Assembly: GCA_033060915.1 (NCBI GenBank) | Contig: CM065397.1 | Span: 32,617,501-32,681,500, forward strand | Direction: 5' to 3' | DNA length: 64,000 nt | Origin: Euryodendron excelsum | Lineage: Eukaryota > Streptophyta > Magnoliopsida > Ericales > Pentaphylacaceae | In this document: positions 1 to 9,959 of the stretch, piece after piece | Layout of the letters: each line of letters opens with the position of its first letter | How positions within the stretch are numbered: the stretch's first letter is position 1 | Program-made: the position numbers and the translations under genes | Notes under the pieces: model-generated | Told to the model about the DNA's origin: nothing | What the model saw: the letters and a program-made list of their open reading frames with translations, nothing else | The model's database searches: none

Positions 1-208
1 AAAGGTAAAGGAAGGTTAAGAATACTATAAGAAGTAATCTCAGAGGGTTACCGGTTTGATACCCAGAGCCGGTGTGGTTCCCGGGGCATTCGGATGCCTA
101 GGGGCAAAATGTTCATTTTGACCGGAAAGTCTCGGAAAAGGTCCAAAGGGCAGTCTGGTCATTTTTCACCGAAGCGAGCCTACAGACACTGGTGTTGGCC
201 TGGGTTTT

Positions 209-330
209 GAGTGTTTCCGCCACTCTGACGGTGGTCGTCATGACACAGGGGTTTGTTGGCAATTCCCTATATCGACCTATTTGTGAGTATTTCCGCTACT
301 CTAAGGGTTTTGTGAGTAGTTTCGCTACTC
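209..330. repeat. Three 17-bp stem-loop repeats inside the LTR
   Basis: Three related 17-mers lie at 209-225, 285-301 and 314-330: GAGTGTTTCCGCCACTC, GAGTATTTCCGCTACTC and GAGTAGTTTCGCTACTC. The third is a perfect 6-bp inverted repeat (GAGTAG/CTACTC) around TTTCG; the others pair over 5 bp. They lead directly into the 81-bp array. They are non-coding as far as can be seen. Confidence 0.75.
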
Positions 331-333
331 AGA

Positions 334-850
334 CCGTCTCGAGAGAGGGATTGGAAAGGGGTCTTACCGTCTTTGAAAAGACGTGCCTGGATTGGAACCA
401 TCTCGAGGAATAAACTGTCTCGAGAGTAGGATTGGAAAGGGGTCTTACCGTGTCTGAAAAGACGCGCTTGGGTTGGAACCGTCTCGAGGAATAAACTGTC
501 TCGAGAGAGGGATTGGAAAGGGGTCTTACCGTCTTCAAAAAGACGTGCCTAGATTGGAACCGTCTCGAGGAATAAACTGTCTTGAGAGAGGGGTTGGAAA
601 GGGGACTTATCGTCTCCGAGGAGATGTGCCTGGATTGGAACCGTTTCGAGGAATAAACTATCTCGAGAGAGGGGTTGGAAAGGGGACTTATTGTCTCCGA
701 GGAGACGTGCCTGGATTAGAACCGTCTCGAGGAATAAACTGTCTCGAGAGAGGCGTTGGAAAGGGGACTTATCGTCTTCGAGGAGACGTGCCTGGATTGG
801 AACTGTCTCGAGGAATAAACTGTCTCGAGAGAGGGATTGGAAAGGAAAGG
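334..850. repeat. Tandem array, exact 81-bp period, about 6.3 copies
   Basis: Unit starts (c[ct]gtct[ct]gagag) are at 334, 415, 496, 577, 658, 739 and 820, each exactly 81 bp apart. Each unit holds two dyads. One is TCTCGAG and CTCGAGA separated by 11 nt across the unit junction (for example 482-488 with 500-506). The other is a 14-nt hairpin of the form GTCTyyGArrAGAC. Because 81 is divisible by three, long open frames run through on both strands (for example 473-979 plus and 549-902 minus). These encode only the repeat and are not taken as genes. The two full copies of this LTR carry a different hairpin array at the corresponding place. Confidence 0.9.
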
Positions 851-1034
851 ACAATACCCCTAAGGGCATTTTGGTCATTTTGCCTCTATTTGGACTTGGC
901 ATGCCCGCGAAGCAATGGACAGACGGGATTTGGAATTAGAAAAATCGGTTTCGATTGGAATACACTCGCAATAACTTGAAAACAAGTCTTGACGGAGTGT
1001 AGACTGTCGAGCAGTCAAAAATGGGGTGTTTACA

Positions 1035-2507
1035 CTTCCCTGGGATGTCTTGACAAAAATTAAATTGTCTAGCAAATTTATGAGGGCTATAAGATTCAAT
1101 AAAGTGCACATTGCCACGACAAAGAGTCAAGTAGCTTGAACGATGGCTGATAATGTAGTCACTCCAAGAACCTGACAGGTCTCCATTATTAGTTAAAGAT
1201 AATTGTTTCTTCTCTTGACACATGGCTAAAGAAGGTAGGATGGATGGATCAATATTTTTAAAGAGATAACGAGCCTCCAAATCATCAAAATGTTTCGCCA
1301 TCTTTTCGTCGGCAAATCTAGCCATTTGGCCACCACAATAATGGCGAGCGGATGAAAAATAAGCATCCAAATAATGACCAAGCCATCCATAAACATAATG
1401 GATAGGAAATGTAGCCATGCATTTGCTTGGAGTTGGAGAAGAAGAAATCTCTCTAAGCCCATTGTAGATGCTTGCAAGCACTGGCACGGCTAAAGAAATT
1501 TTTTTCCCACAAGCCATCATACTAGCTACCTTGAAAACACCGGAACGAATGTGGTCAACCTCCTTGTTGGGTAAAGCAAATTTGCATAACCAACAAGATA
1601 AAAGAGCAGCCATATAAGTCTCCTCTCTTGCATTCTCTTTAATGCCTAAGTCATAGAATGGTCCCTTCTCTTCTTCAGAACGCGGCAGTGGCTTGTCATC
1701 AATAACACCAATGGGATTATGAGATGTTCTCGGCTTTGTTGATCGCTTCTTATTCACTCTTGTAGGAGGTTCAACATACCTGATTGGGCCCCTAAACCAA
1801 AATGCAACCCAATCATGAGCTTGAACTTGACGAGTGTCATTTTCACAATAAAACTTATGATAAGCTAAGAATAAATTGTGACAACTTGGTGGAAGAAGTA
1901 GATTCTTGTTTCTGTCAAAATTTGTCAACTTTTTTGCAGTTGGAACAACTTCGTCATAAAATTTTTCATGAATTGACAGCCCACCAAAGACGCATAGGTC
2001 CCACAAAGAGATAAACATTTCCCCTATTGAAGAGTGGAGAGTATTTGAGGAGGGGAACCAAAGCTCGCAAAAATTTTGAAGAAGATTCTCATCACAATCG
2101 TATATGAATAAAGAAGCATAAACGGCGTCATATACCCTTGCATCATAAAGAGTTTTCTTGTTTTGACTGAGTGCATCTTCAAGCCATTCCCAATATCCAG
2201 GAATGTAAGAGAACTCACCAAAGTTGGCAAGAGAAGTGTCCCAAGTAGCCTTTCAACAATGAATCCGATTGCCAAGTAATGAAAACTGATTAGAGCCACT
2301 ATCTTCAGAATGGAGTGAAGATAATAGAAATGAAGCCTTTGTAGAAATAAAGATAGAATTGTTGCAGTCGAGTAGCTCCCTTGTCAATACAGCATACCAT
2401 CATTCCAAATGAGGTGGATCAATGGAAGAAGCCCAACTTGGGGAAAGAGCGCCAATGACCGGGTCTAAGACAGGCAAGTCTAAGACTATTGTCAAAGGCT
2501 CTCCTTT
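1035..2507 (-). pseudogene. Plant mobile domain (PMD) protein, interrupted accessory gene of element B
   Basis: The minus-strand frame from about 2507 to 1035 encodes a PMD (aminotransferase-like, MAIN-type) protein. Landmarks in order are an IPGYWEWLEDAL-type block, 'SSIGEMFISLWDLCVFGGL', 'HYVYGWLGHYLDAYF', and 'SYSPHKFARQFNF' near the broken C-terminus. Two in-frame TGA stops (2400-2402 and 2253-2255) sit where the family usually has tryptophan, which fits TGG to TGA decay. At 1035 the frame runs into a giant LTR, so the last 33 or so codons of the open frame (to 936) are LTR sequence. It resembles the plus-strand gene at 52674 in element C. PMD proteins are nuclear and linked to silencing and genome stability in Arabidopsis (MAIN, MAIL1); the role inside transposons is unknown. 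It lies antisense to element B. Confidence 0.8.
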
Positions 2508-2559
2508 TCACTACCGATGGCGACAGTTTTTCTTCCTTAAACAGAGTAGTCTTTGAAGT

Positions 2560-2975
2560 AAACCATGGTCTGAAATTGAGACCCAAATGAAATCCAAGTA
2601 AAAGCTTAAGGTCTAAAATCGAGACCCAAAGTAAATCCCAAATAATGCTCAAGGTTTGAAATTGAGACCCAAAGCAAAGTCGAAGGTCTAAAATTGAGAC
2701 CCAAATAAAGCCCAAGTCAAAGTTGAAGGTCTGAAATTGAGACCCAAAACAAGGCCGAAGGTCTAAAATCGAAACCCAAAAGAAGCCAAAACAAAGCCAA
2801 AGCAAAGCCTAAGGCCTAAAATCGAGACCCAAAGCAAAACCCAAATAAAGCTCAAGGTTTGAAATTGAGACCCAAAACAAAGTTGAATGACTGAAATTAA
2901 GATGCAAAAGAAGCCCGAATAAAGCTCAAGATTTGAAATTAAGTCCCCAAAACAAAACCGAAAGTCTAAGATCAA
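2560..2975. repeat. Imperfect tandem repeat array upstream of the element B PMD gene
   Basis: Repeated units carry 'aaggtctaaaattgagacccaaa' variants followed by 'caaagccgaag' or 'aaataaagctc'. Unit lengths alternate between roughly 33 and 48 bp. It lies just upstream of the PMD gene, read in that gene's direction. Arrays in the same relative place occur in element A (19440-19990) and element C (52030-52610), with unrelated unit sequences. Confidence 0.7.
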
Positions 2976-4368
2976 GGCGTGAACTCGATCCAAAGTGAAG
3001 CTAAAGGCTTCGGGCCAGCACTGAAAGTGTTAGTAGATCAACCAAGCCTACAAATTCACTTAGAGTTCAAAGTCAGTAAATGGTCATGGAAGTATAGCAT
3101 TGCTGAAGAAAAAATGTGTAAATTGAATGCAGGGTTCGTTTTATTGTACGGGATTAAAATTCCATAAGTGTATGACCTGTATAAATTGGTTTTGCAATCG
3201 TCTTCAGTAAACAAGATTCTACACAAAATATATTGTATAGTGATGAGATAAGATACTTTGACAACGCGATTGTAGACTTCTCACAGAAATAAAATGTAAA
3301 GATCAATGCACGTGTTTATTGAACTCAAGAAGGAGAAATCCCAATTAGCCTTTGACATGACTCTGGGATCAATGAGAAGAGCTAGGTAATAAAATAATAG
3401 TAATAATCATCATTCATGGGAAAAGAGGTTGTTTCTCTTTGTAACTCACATGGTCGTGGATTTGTTTCTCTAAAAGAAAGCTATACACATTCTTATATGT
3501 GATATTATGCATTGAATAATGAATAAAGTTACGTCAGTGATGCGAACTTCAAGAATATAATTTCTTTTGACCTTTCTGCATTTGTTAAATGCAATCTTCG
3601 AGACAGTGCAATAATCTATCTTCTTCTATTGTGTCATATTACATAACAGTAAGTATTTTGCTACATAAGTTGTGACGTGACACAACGTGATGTGAAAGTG
3701 TGTGCTGCACAAATGGTGAAGAAGGGTACAAATATAGATTGGTGTTACAGCATAAATCAATATACACATTTTGTTACTTACAAAGAAGCAGAGAGAAGCA
3801 TTCACTTGCTTGCTCTTATTGCTCTGAGGAGGGCACAGTATTCGCAGAAGAAGAAGACGTCACAACCAGAAGCTATTATGATATCTTGACTACTGAAGTC
3901 GATGTAGCCATGAGCTGTGGTATAGGTCTCCTTTTATAGACAGAAGAAGATAACTCCTATCAATTCTGATGGAAGAAGATAAATTCTATCATAATTTTGG
4001 TGGAAGAAGATAAATCACACTATAATCCTAATGAAAGAAGATAAATCCTATTGTAGTTCTTATTGAAGAAGATAATCCTATCATAATTCTGATTGGAGAA
4101 AAAGAAAGGGATTTCTTCTACAATTATGGTTGCATTTTATTGGTTGAAAAAAATTTCAAATCTTTATGAATTTGAAGTTAGTACACACTTCTGACTATGC
4201 ATACATATGCGGTTCAAGAAGCCAACCCCTTTCTAAATTCGGAGAAGCTGCAAGGTTCCAATTTAATGAAGGTTTGCATTTGAGTAAAAAAAAAAAAAAA
4301 AAAAGAGCCAAGATCAAGATTTCGAGACTCACTCACTTTGTGTATTTCAACAATATGTAAGTGAATAA
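2976..4368. other. Element B spacer between repeat array and 3' LTR
   Basis: This is AT-rich sequence with no convincing gene. Short open frames such as 3677-3939 show no recognisable domain. A short tandem repeat (3942-4105) is listed separately, and there is a poly(A) run at 4287-4304. Confidence 0.5.
3942..4105. repeat. Short tandem repeat, about 31-bp period, five copies
   Basis: The core 'gaagaagataa.tcctat' recurs about every 31 bp (near 3943, 3971, 4002, 4034 and 4065). The copies are diverged. Confidence 0.6.
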
Positions 4369-4384
4369 GTCTCGAGAGGGCACT
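4369..4384 (+). promoter_or_regulatory. Polypurine tract-like end of element B
   Basis: A purine-rich GAGAGGGCACT lies directly before the LTR's TG. It mirrors the element C junction, which reads CACGAGGGGCATT then TGTTGG on the minus strand. This is the expected site for plus-strand priming and fixes element B on the plus strand. Confidence 0.6.
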
Positions 4385-5155
4385 TGTAGACAAGTAAATT
4401 TCAACCAATGATAAATTGATGCATGTCAATAAAGGCATATAAAAAATGCACCAATTGGCCAATTAAAATGTGCCACGTGTTTCATGAGTTTTTCAAAGAT
4501 AGGCGAATCAAATGCTGCCATATTTCAAATTGATGTAGTCAAGACTTTGTCTAATTAAATTATGCCATTTGTTTTGCGGGCCCACAAGAAAAAAAAAAAA
4601 AGACAAACGTGTTTTCCAATTAAATTTAGACATGTGTCATTGATTATCTTTATTTATTAACAAATAGAGATAATTATCTCAAATGATTGATTATCTTTAC
4701 TTATTTTGGAGATAAATAGAGATAATTATCTTAAAAGATTAATTATCTTTTTTTAATTATTATTTCTAGAATAAATAGTGATAATTATCTTAAAGAGATA
4801 CAAAACTATCAAGAGACTTTCCATCCTCTCCTATAAATAGAGACGACCACCCAGAGAAAGGGGGGAAACAAGTTTGAAGACACCAAAGCTCTGACGGATT
4901 GAAACTTTTGAAGCTCAAAGGACTCTCTCATTCAAGCATCTTTTTCATTCAAAATTGAAGAAGGCCCTGTTACCCAAGTTCGAGATCAAGCTGCAAGCCC
5001 TCGAATCTACTATCAAAGTAAAGAATCAGAGAATTATTTCTTTCATTAAAAATTGTAATAGAGATTGTACTCCACTCCTTCAAATATATATATTAAATTT
5101 ATTTGTTGCTACATTTTCTTGTCTTAAATTTCGGACTCGAAATTTGTGTGTTACA
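4385..5155 (+). mobile_element. 3' LTR of element B (Tat lineage), 771 bp
   Basis: It starts TGTAGACAAGTAAATTTC and ends GTGTGTTACA. It contains a strong TATA box (ctataaatag, 4831-4840) and tandem 'gataattatct' repeats (about 4645-4800). A CACGTG core sits near its start (4474-4479). The polypurine-like tract on its left and the lack of a PBS on its right make it the 3' LTR of a plus-strand element whose body runs off the left edge. The flanks (GCACT left, CTGCA right) are not a target duplication, as expected because the left flank is element interior. Confidence 0.7.
4831..4840 (+). promoter_or_regulatory. TATA box of element B LTR
   Basis: The sequence ctataaatag lies in the downstream half of the LTR, about 325 bp before its end, consistent with a U3/R boundary soon after. 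Confidence 0.65.
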
Positions 5156-5580
5156 CTGCAACCCAATGCATTGTTTTCGAGGAAGCCCCAAGCAACCAAT
5201 TAATACGAGTCGTGGATTTGGTGTGATTGCGGTGGTGGATCTCTATGGTTGAGAGTCTTGGGGCAGGTTTAGAAGAGAACTTGCGAGGTCACTGTGATTC
5301 TTGGGGTTTTGAGGGAGGGTGGTGAGTGCAAAGGTGACGATGCAGCTTTTCACTTATCCCCCGCCTTTGTCTTTCAAGCCCATTTACTTGGCGACATATA
5401 TCACAAGAGCATATTAATGTCAAAGGCATACTGCATGAAGTAACTGTGATATTAGTTGCCTGCCTCCATGTTTGTGGGTCTGTTAGAGAACAGAAGAAAA
5501 TGGTAGATTGAGGTTGTATTGATTGAATCATTGAAGATGAAAGAGGCAAAAAGTCGAGAGAGAGAGAGAGAGAGAAGAAT
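5156..5580 (-). pseudogene. Possible first exon of an unrecognised host gene, cut by element B
   Basis: On the minus strand a CT-rich leader (GA repeat at 5553-5574 on the plus strand) precedes an ATG at 5531. An open frame of 80 codons follows to a TGA at 5289-5291. Base composition is clearly higher in GC than the flanks. The product is Ser/Cys-rich with a 'CSCDICRQ' stretch, and I do not recognise it. Just past the stop, a second frame stays open with plausible coding composition toward 5200, so a frameshift is possible. Sequence stops being host-like at 5155, where an LTR begins, so the gene may have been truncated by that insertion. This could equally be non-coding unique sequence. Confidence 0.25.
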
Positions 5581-7117
5581 GAAGAAGTAGGGTAGTTTTT
5601 CTGCAGTTTTCTTCCTTCCGGTCAAAAATGGCTCGGCTTCGGTCTCACAAGAATCTGGCTTTTAGTTTGGCGGGGCCACCAAATTAGTGGCTGTGGCGTC
5701 TCCGTCATCGTATAACGGGTGTATCCTGTGTGATCGGCACTAAAAAAAGAGGAAAGAAGATAAAATAATAATTATTAGAAAAAAAGAGAAACCAAAAACA
5801 GAAAAGGAAAGAAAGTAGGTAGAAAATAACTTACTTCTCAATTTTGGGTTTAAGTTTTCATAATTATTTGACAGGTTAAACTTATTTTTTAGCTTTCAAA
5901 ACACGTGGTGATACTAAGTTTCGGCTTGCGGTGGGATATTTCACAGATGATTATGTGGTGTTGAAGGATAATGCTCTTTAATAAAGATGTGAAGTAGTCC
6001 ATTTGCATATCTATTTTTATTACAATAAAACAAAATAGCTTGGCTAGCTAAAAGTTGTTGTTCTCAAGTAACAAAGAATTTGATACCGTGCATTTAACAA
6101 TTGGTCAAGATCTTGGCTTCTCTTAAAAAGTTAAGAGTCAGATTTTTACATCTCTTTCTTAGCTTAGACCCTCCCTATGTAATCCTTTTCAATGTATCAA
6201 AAAAAAAAAAAAAACAATTGGGTAACATCACCTCTTAAATTTATTCACATGGAATGCTTTAAGAAAATATTCTTTTTTTCTTTTTGTTTGTTTCTTTGAT
6301 AAATGCTATGCAAATAGAATTTTATATAGAATTTTTAGATTTAATTATGGGGTTCTTTCATCATTTTAAATTAAAACACCTATTATTTTAATTTATAATT
6401 TATAAAACATGTGACCTTATTTTTGGTAGAGCTTTCTATATAAAAATTATATAAGAATAAAAAAAAATTATGTTTGTTTGGTCTTCTTTTCTAATGGGAA
6501 AGTTAAGTGGCAGTGCCTAGAACAATGAGTTCTATGATGACTCGGTCATTGCCCCTTTATTATGTTTGTTTATATAGTTACAGATAAGTTTCTTTTTTAA
6601 GAAGTTCATCATGATATAATTAAGGGGTGCAAACGAAAATTTTGAGTGAACTTTCAGATGTAGCAGTAAAACTGTTGTAACTAACTTACTCATAATATTT
6701 GAATTTCGGGTTTTTGGAAGACAGGTAAGGAAAACATAGCGAAAAAGTTATTTTTTTATATGCAGTTAAATAAAAAAATAATAAAAAATGAACAAATATT
6801 TGCCAATAATAATATATATATATATTTCTTGATAAATCAAAGATTCAAAAGTAGAATTAGCAATAGCTTCTAATAATTGTTAAATCCACAATCCTAGACA
6901 ACTCTATATTTAGGTACATCACAGCCAATTACATCACTTTTGGCCAAATTCAATAGTATTAGATGGTATAGTTTTTAGGAATCAAGGTAATCGAGCACAT
7001 GCCCATTCAATACTTTAACCATCTTCCTACTGTTTTTTGAATTTAAGTTTTGTTTAACGGAAAAATTACTTAGTATTCTTGGAGCACTATATCATTTCTT
7101 AAATAGTGGTAGAATCC
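5581..7117. other. AT-rich intergenic host DNA
   Basis: No gene is seen. A GC-richer patch at 5600-5730 may be the promoter or leader side of the possible exon at 5289-5531. The rest is AT-rich with homopolymer runs and an ACACGTGG motif at 5901-5908. The last five bases (7113-7117, AATCC) are the left target duplication of the chromovirus. Confidence 0.6.
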
Positions 7118-9919
7118 TGTCACAGCCCAAAACCTACTCTCTACGGATTAGAAACTATAACCAGCCAATAGCTTAGGTCAAACTAATCAAAAGATTGATC
7201 ACCTATTTATAAAATATAATCGCGGAAACATAATATATTATTTGTGCATACATCCAATTATTAGAGCAACTGCCTATGTCATCATCGACTCATGCCACAT
7301 AATGTAAAGTCATTAGAACCATTAAGTCTATGTCAAGGCCTTACACCCATATGTACGTAACAAAGTTTCTTAAAAGTCTATTATAAGTTTTACATAGTCC
7401 AAAAAGGTAAAACATACAATATCAACAAAACATGACATAATTCTTTAACATTCTTTTAAAGTATCTTCATCAAAACAAGCCCTTAAGCATGGGCTCTCAC
7501 CCTTGATTCTCTGAAAATGTTGAATAAGAGCATGAGTTAAAAGTCCAGTGAATAATAAAATAATTGAAGCATAAAAATACCATGGACTTTTTGTAAAAAC
7601 ATCATAAGCATTTGTAATAAATAAAAAAAAAAAAAAGCTTTAGAATATATCATATGATAGACAAGAATTTCATATAAGTGCTCCATTCATAAGGTGCTTG
7701 AACAACTTTGTAATGGTAAAAACATCTAAGTATCAAATCATAAGCATAAAGTTTAATGTGCTCATGCCCTCGGCTAGACGGAAGACTCGTAATTGAACTC
7801 ATCCACTAGTGGCGCGTAACTGGAAAGCATAAAGTCGTGGAGGACGTCTCCCCAATCATATTATATCATGATTCCAGCTTATTTTAAGTCTCTCAGTGTA
7901 GGACCCCCGAAAATGGCACATACTAGCTTCAAATACATATTCCAATTCACCTTTATTTAAGTCAATCCATAGGTTTGCATAATATGATAGATACAAGACT
8001 TAGCATCAAAACATGGTAATTATACTTTAAATGTACCATAAAGAAAGGTTTTGTATTGAAAGCATATCAATTGTGCAAGTTTGTAGTCAAGATAGCATTT
8101 GTATAGAAAATACAATAAGGTTACTCCAATCACTCCATTACTCACCTCAAGCTCCTTAGTACTTTGAATTGCTCCTAATGATAATCCTACATAATTAAGA
8201 CATGATGATGTTCAAAGAACAACCCTTAGCTCCCTTTAACAAGACCTAAAATAGTGCAAAAGCAAGTTACAATGAAGAACTTTGGATGTTATGACTAAAA
8301 TGTGGGCTCTTAGTTCAAGAGTCAACACCTAAGAAAAATGTGTCAACCCTTGGACAAAATGGTCAACCCTTGGAATCAAGGTGTCAACTCTTTTTCATAG
8401 AATGCAAGTGTAGGACACTTATAATGTTAAGGTGCCGACCCCTAAAATACAGCAGTCGACCCTTTCTCACAGAGAGTAATACTAGTACTTAGGAAGGTTG
8501 AAGGTGTCGATCCCTAAAATGCAGGAGTGGAACCTTTTTTTACAAAGAGTTCAAATTCAAGTTTTGGGTTCAAAGGAGTCAACTCCTAAAATATAGGGGT
8601 TGACCCCTGCACATTGTAAGCAATTTGAGACTGAAACAGAGTGTAATCTTCAAATAGTCATAACTCATTCATTTTAACTCTGATTTTGGTCCATAAACTA
8701 TTAGTAAAAAGCTATAATTGCGAGACCTTAATCTCATAATTCCATAAGTAACTAATTACATTTATTGCATGATTAATTGATATGTAAAATTATATGGGTT
8801 TGTTATGTACCTATATTTGAAAGATGGGTGTAAGGTTATGGGATGGTTTACTCTGATGTACTTTATATTTATGTATGGTTGGTCCATGGTTATATAAAGC
8901 AATGGTGTTTATTCCGCTGTGTTCTATTTTCGAGTGTGGATTAAGGTGTCGTTCGCAGGTATAGTGACCTGTGTAATTACGCCTATTCTAATGTGACATT
9001 AATACTCTTTAATTGGGATGGGGGTGTGACAATAAAGGCCTAATTTTCAATGGCTTAGGTTTGAAAGCAAAATTCCAAGGATTTGGAGACTTATTGACAA
9101 AAAGGTATGGAAGGGCCACACAAGAGTATGCAACCCAACTTATAATCAACATGCAAAGTGTTTCTATGGAGCCTATCATTAATAATACTTAATCAAAAGG
9201 GTTTAAGGGTCTCAAAATGACATTAAATCGAAGGGGTTTAAGGATCTCAAACCATTCTCAAGACGATCAAGTAGAAGATTGGTTCCACATCTCAAGATTT
9301 GGGTCTCGGGATCAAATGCCTAATTCTTGGTACATGCAAGGGTTTTAGTAAGTGTATAAGACAATAACCATATGAATGCAAGCATAGAAGTTAGATCCTT
9401 ACCTTATTCAAAGCTTTGCATGAATTTTTCTCAATTTTCTTAATTGTCCTTCACTTTCTCTCCTCTTATCCCTCTTGCCAAACACAACTTTTGTCTACAG
9501 CCTCCACTCACTCTTTCTCTACAATGCAAGACATACCTATGCAAAATAATGTATACAACAGTGTAAGTCTATCATCTGCCTGATGCTACACTTATCTTTA
9601 CATGCAATGGAAGATCTAAGAGATAGTGGGACACTTGTCCCTCGTTCAAGTAAAGGGTTTGTGATGTGGTAATCTCATATGCAACCTCTCATACAGCTAG
9701 GGTGAGTCAGCATTCCACTAACTGAATAAAGTTAAGACTAACTAATTAAGGTCAAAGCTAATTAATCTCACTTATTAGTTAACTACACTTAACCAGAATT
9801 TATGCAAGATTAATGCACATATCACAGGATAGAAACACATATAATGGAATACATATATAGATATTTAATAAGATAAAATAAATAATAATAATAATAATAA
9901 CAATATCGAGGGTGTTACA
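7118..9919 (-). mobile_element. 3' LTR of the chromovirus
   Basis: It begins TGTCACAGCCCAAAAC and ends GGTGTTACA. It aligns along its length with 37151-39624 (for example the 'ctcatgccctcg' and 'gttccacatctcaagatttggg' blocks). It is 313 bp longer because of the solo LTR at 8719-9031; otherwise it is about 2.49 kb. Confidence 0.92.
8719..9031 (-). mobile_element. Small solo LTR inserted in the chromovirus 3' LTR
   Basis: The sequence is absent from the partner LTR, where 'gctataaaggcc' (near 38740) is continuous. The insert starts TGCGAGACC and ends GGTGTGACA. Read on the minus strand it begins TGTCACACCCCCATCCC, typical of plant LTRs. The flanks are ATAAT (8714-8718) and ATAAA (9032-9036), a 4-of-5 target duplication. 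Confidence 0.75.
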
Positions 9920-9930
9920 CCCTCCACTCC
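9920..9930 (-). promoter_or_regulatory. Polypurine tract of the chromovirus
   Basis: On the minus strand GGAGTGGAGGG lies directly before the 3' LTR, the expected position for plus-strand priming. Confidence 0.6.
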
Positions 9931-9959
9931 TTAAGAAGTTTGATCCCCAAACTTGTTAT

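Larger units (their letters stand above)
1..1034 (-). mobile_element. Right end of a giant Tat-family LTR (family A), truncated by the window edge
   Basis: This stretch matches, in order, the right ends of the LTRs that end at 18177 and 35804. Shared blocks include the 'gcctaggggcaaaa' type segment, 'ggtcatttttcaccg', 'cactggtgttgg', and the terminal 'aaaaatggggtg.ttaca'. It ends in TGTTTACA at 1034, the equivalent of the TGCTTACA ends of the other copies. The strand is inferred from those copies, where the element reads on the minus strand. It abuts a PMD coding sequence at 1035, so it is an insertion into that gene. Whether it is a 5' LTR or a solo LTR cannot be told, because the other end is outside the window. 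Confidence 0.8.

Noticed and set aside
334..850. CRISPR-like array
   Set aside because: Repeat and spacer are not distinct: the whole 81-bp unit is repeated with scattered differences, and this is a plant nuclear context.
473..979. Open frame of 168 codons with a 27-residue repeat, and matching minus-strand frames
   Set aside because: It arises because the 81-bp repeat is a multiple of three without stops; there is no domain, and the sequence is part of an LTR.
936..1034. C-terminal extension of the element B PMD protein
   Set aside because: These codons are LTR sequence matching 18080-18177, not PMD homology.
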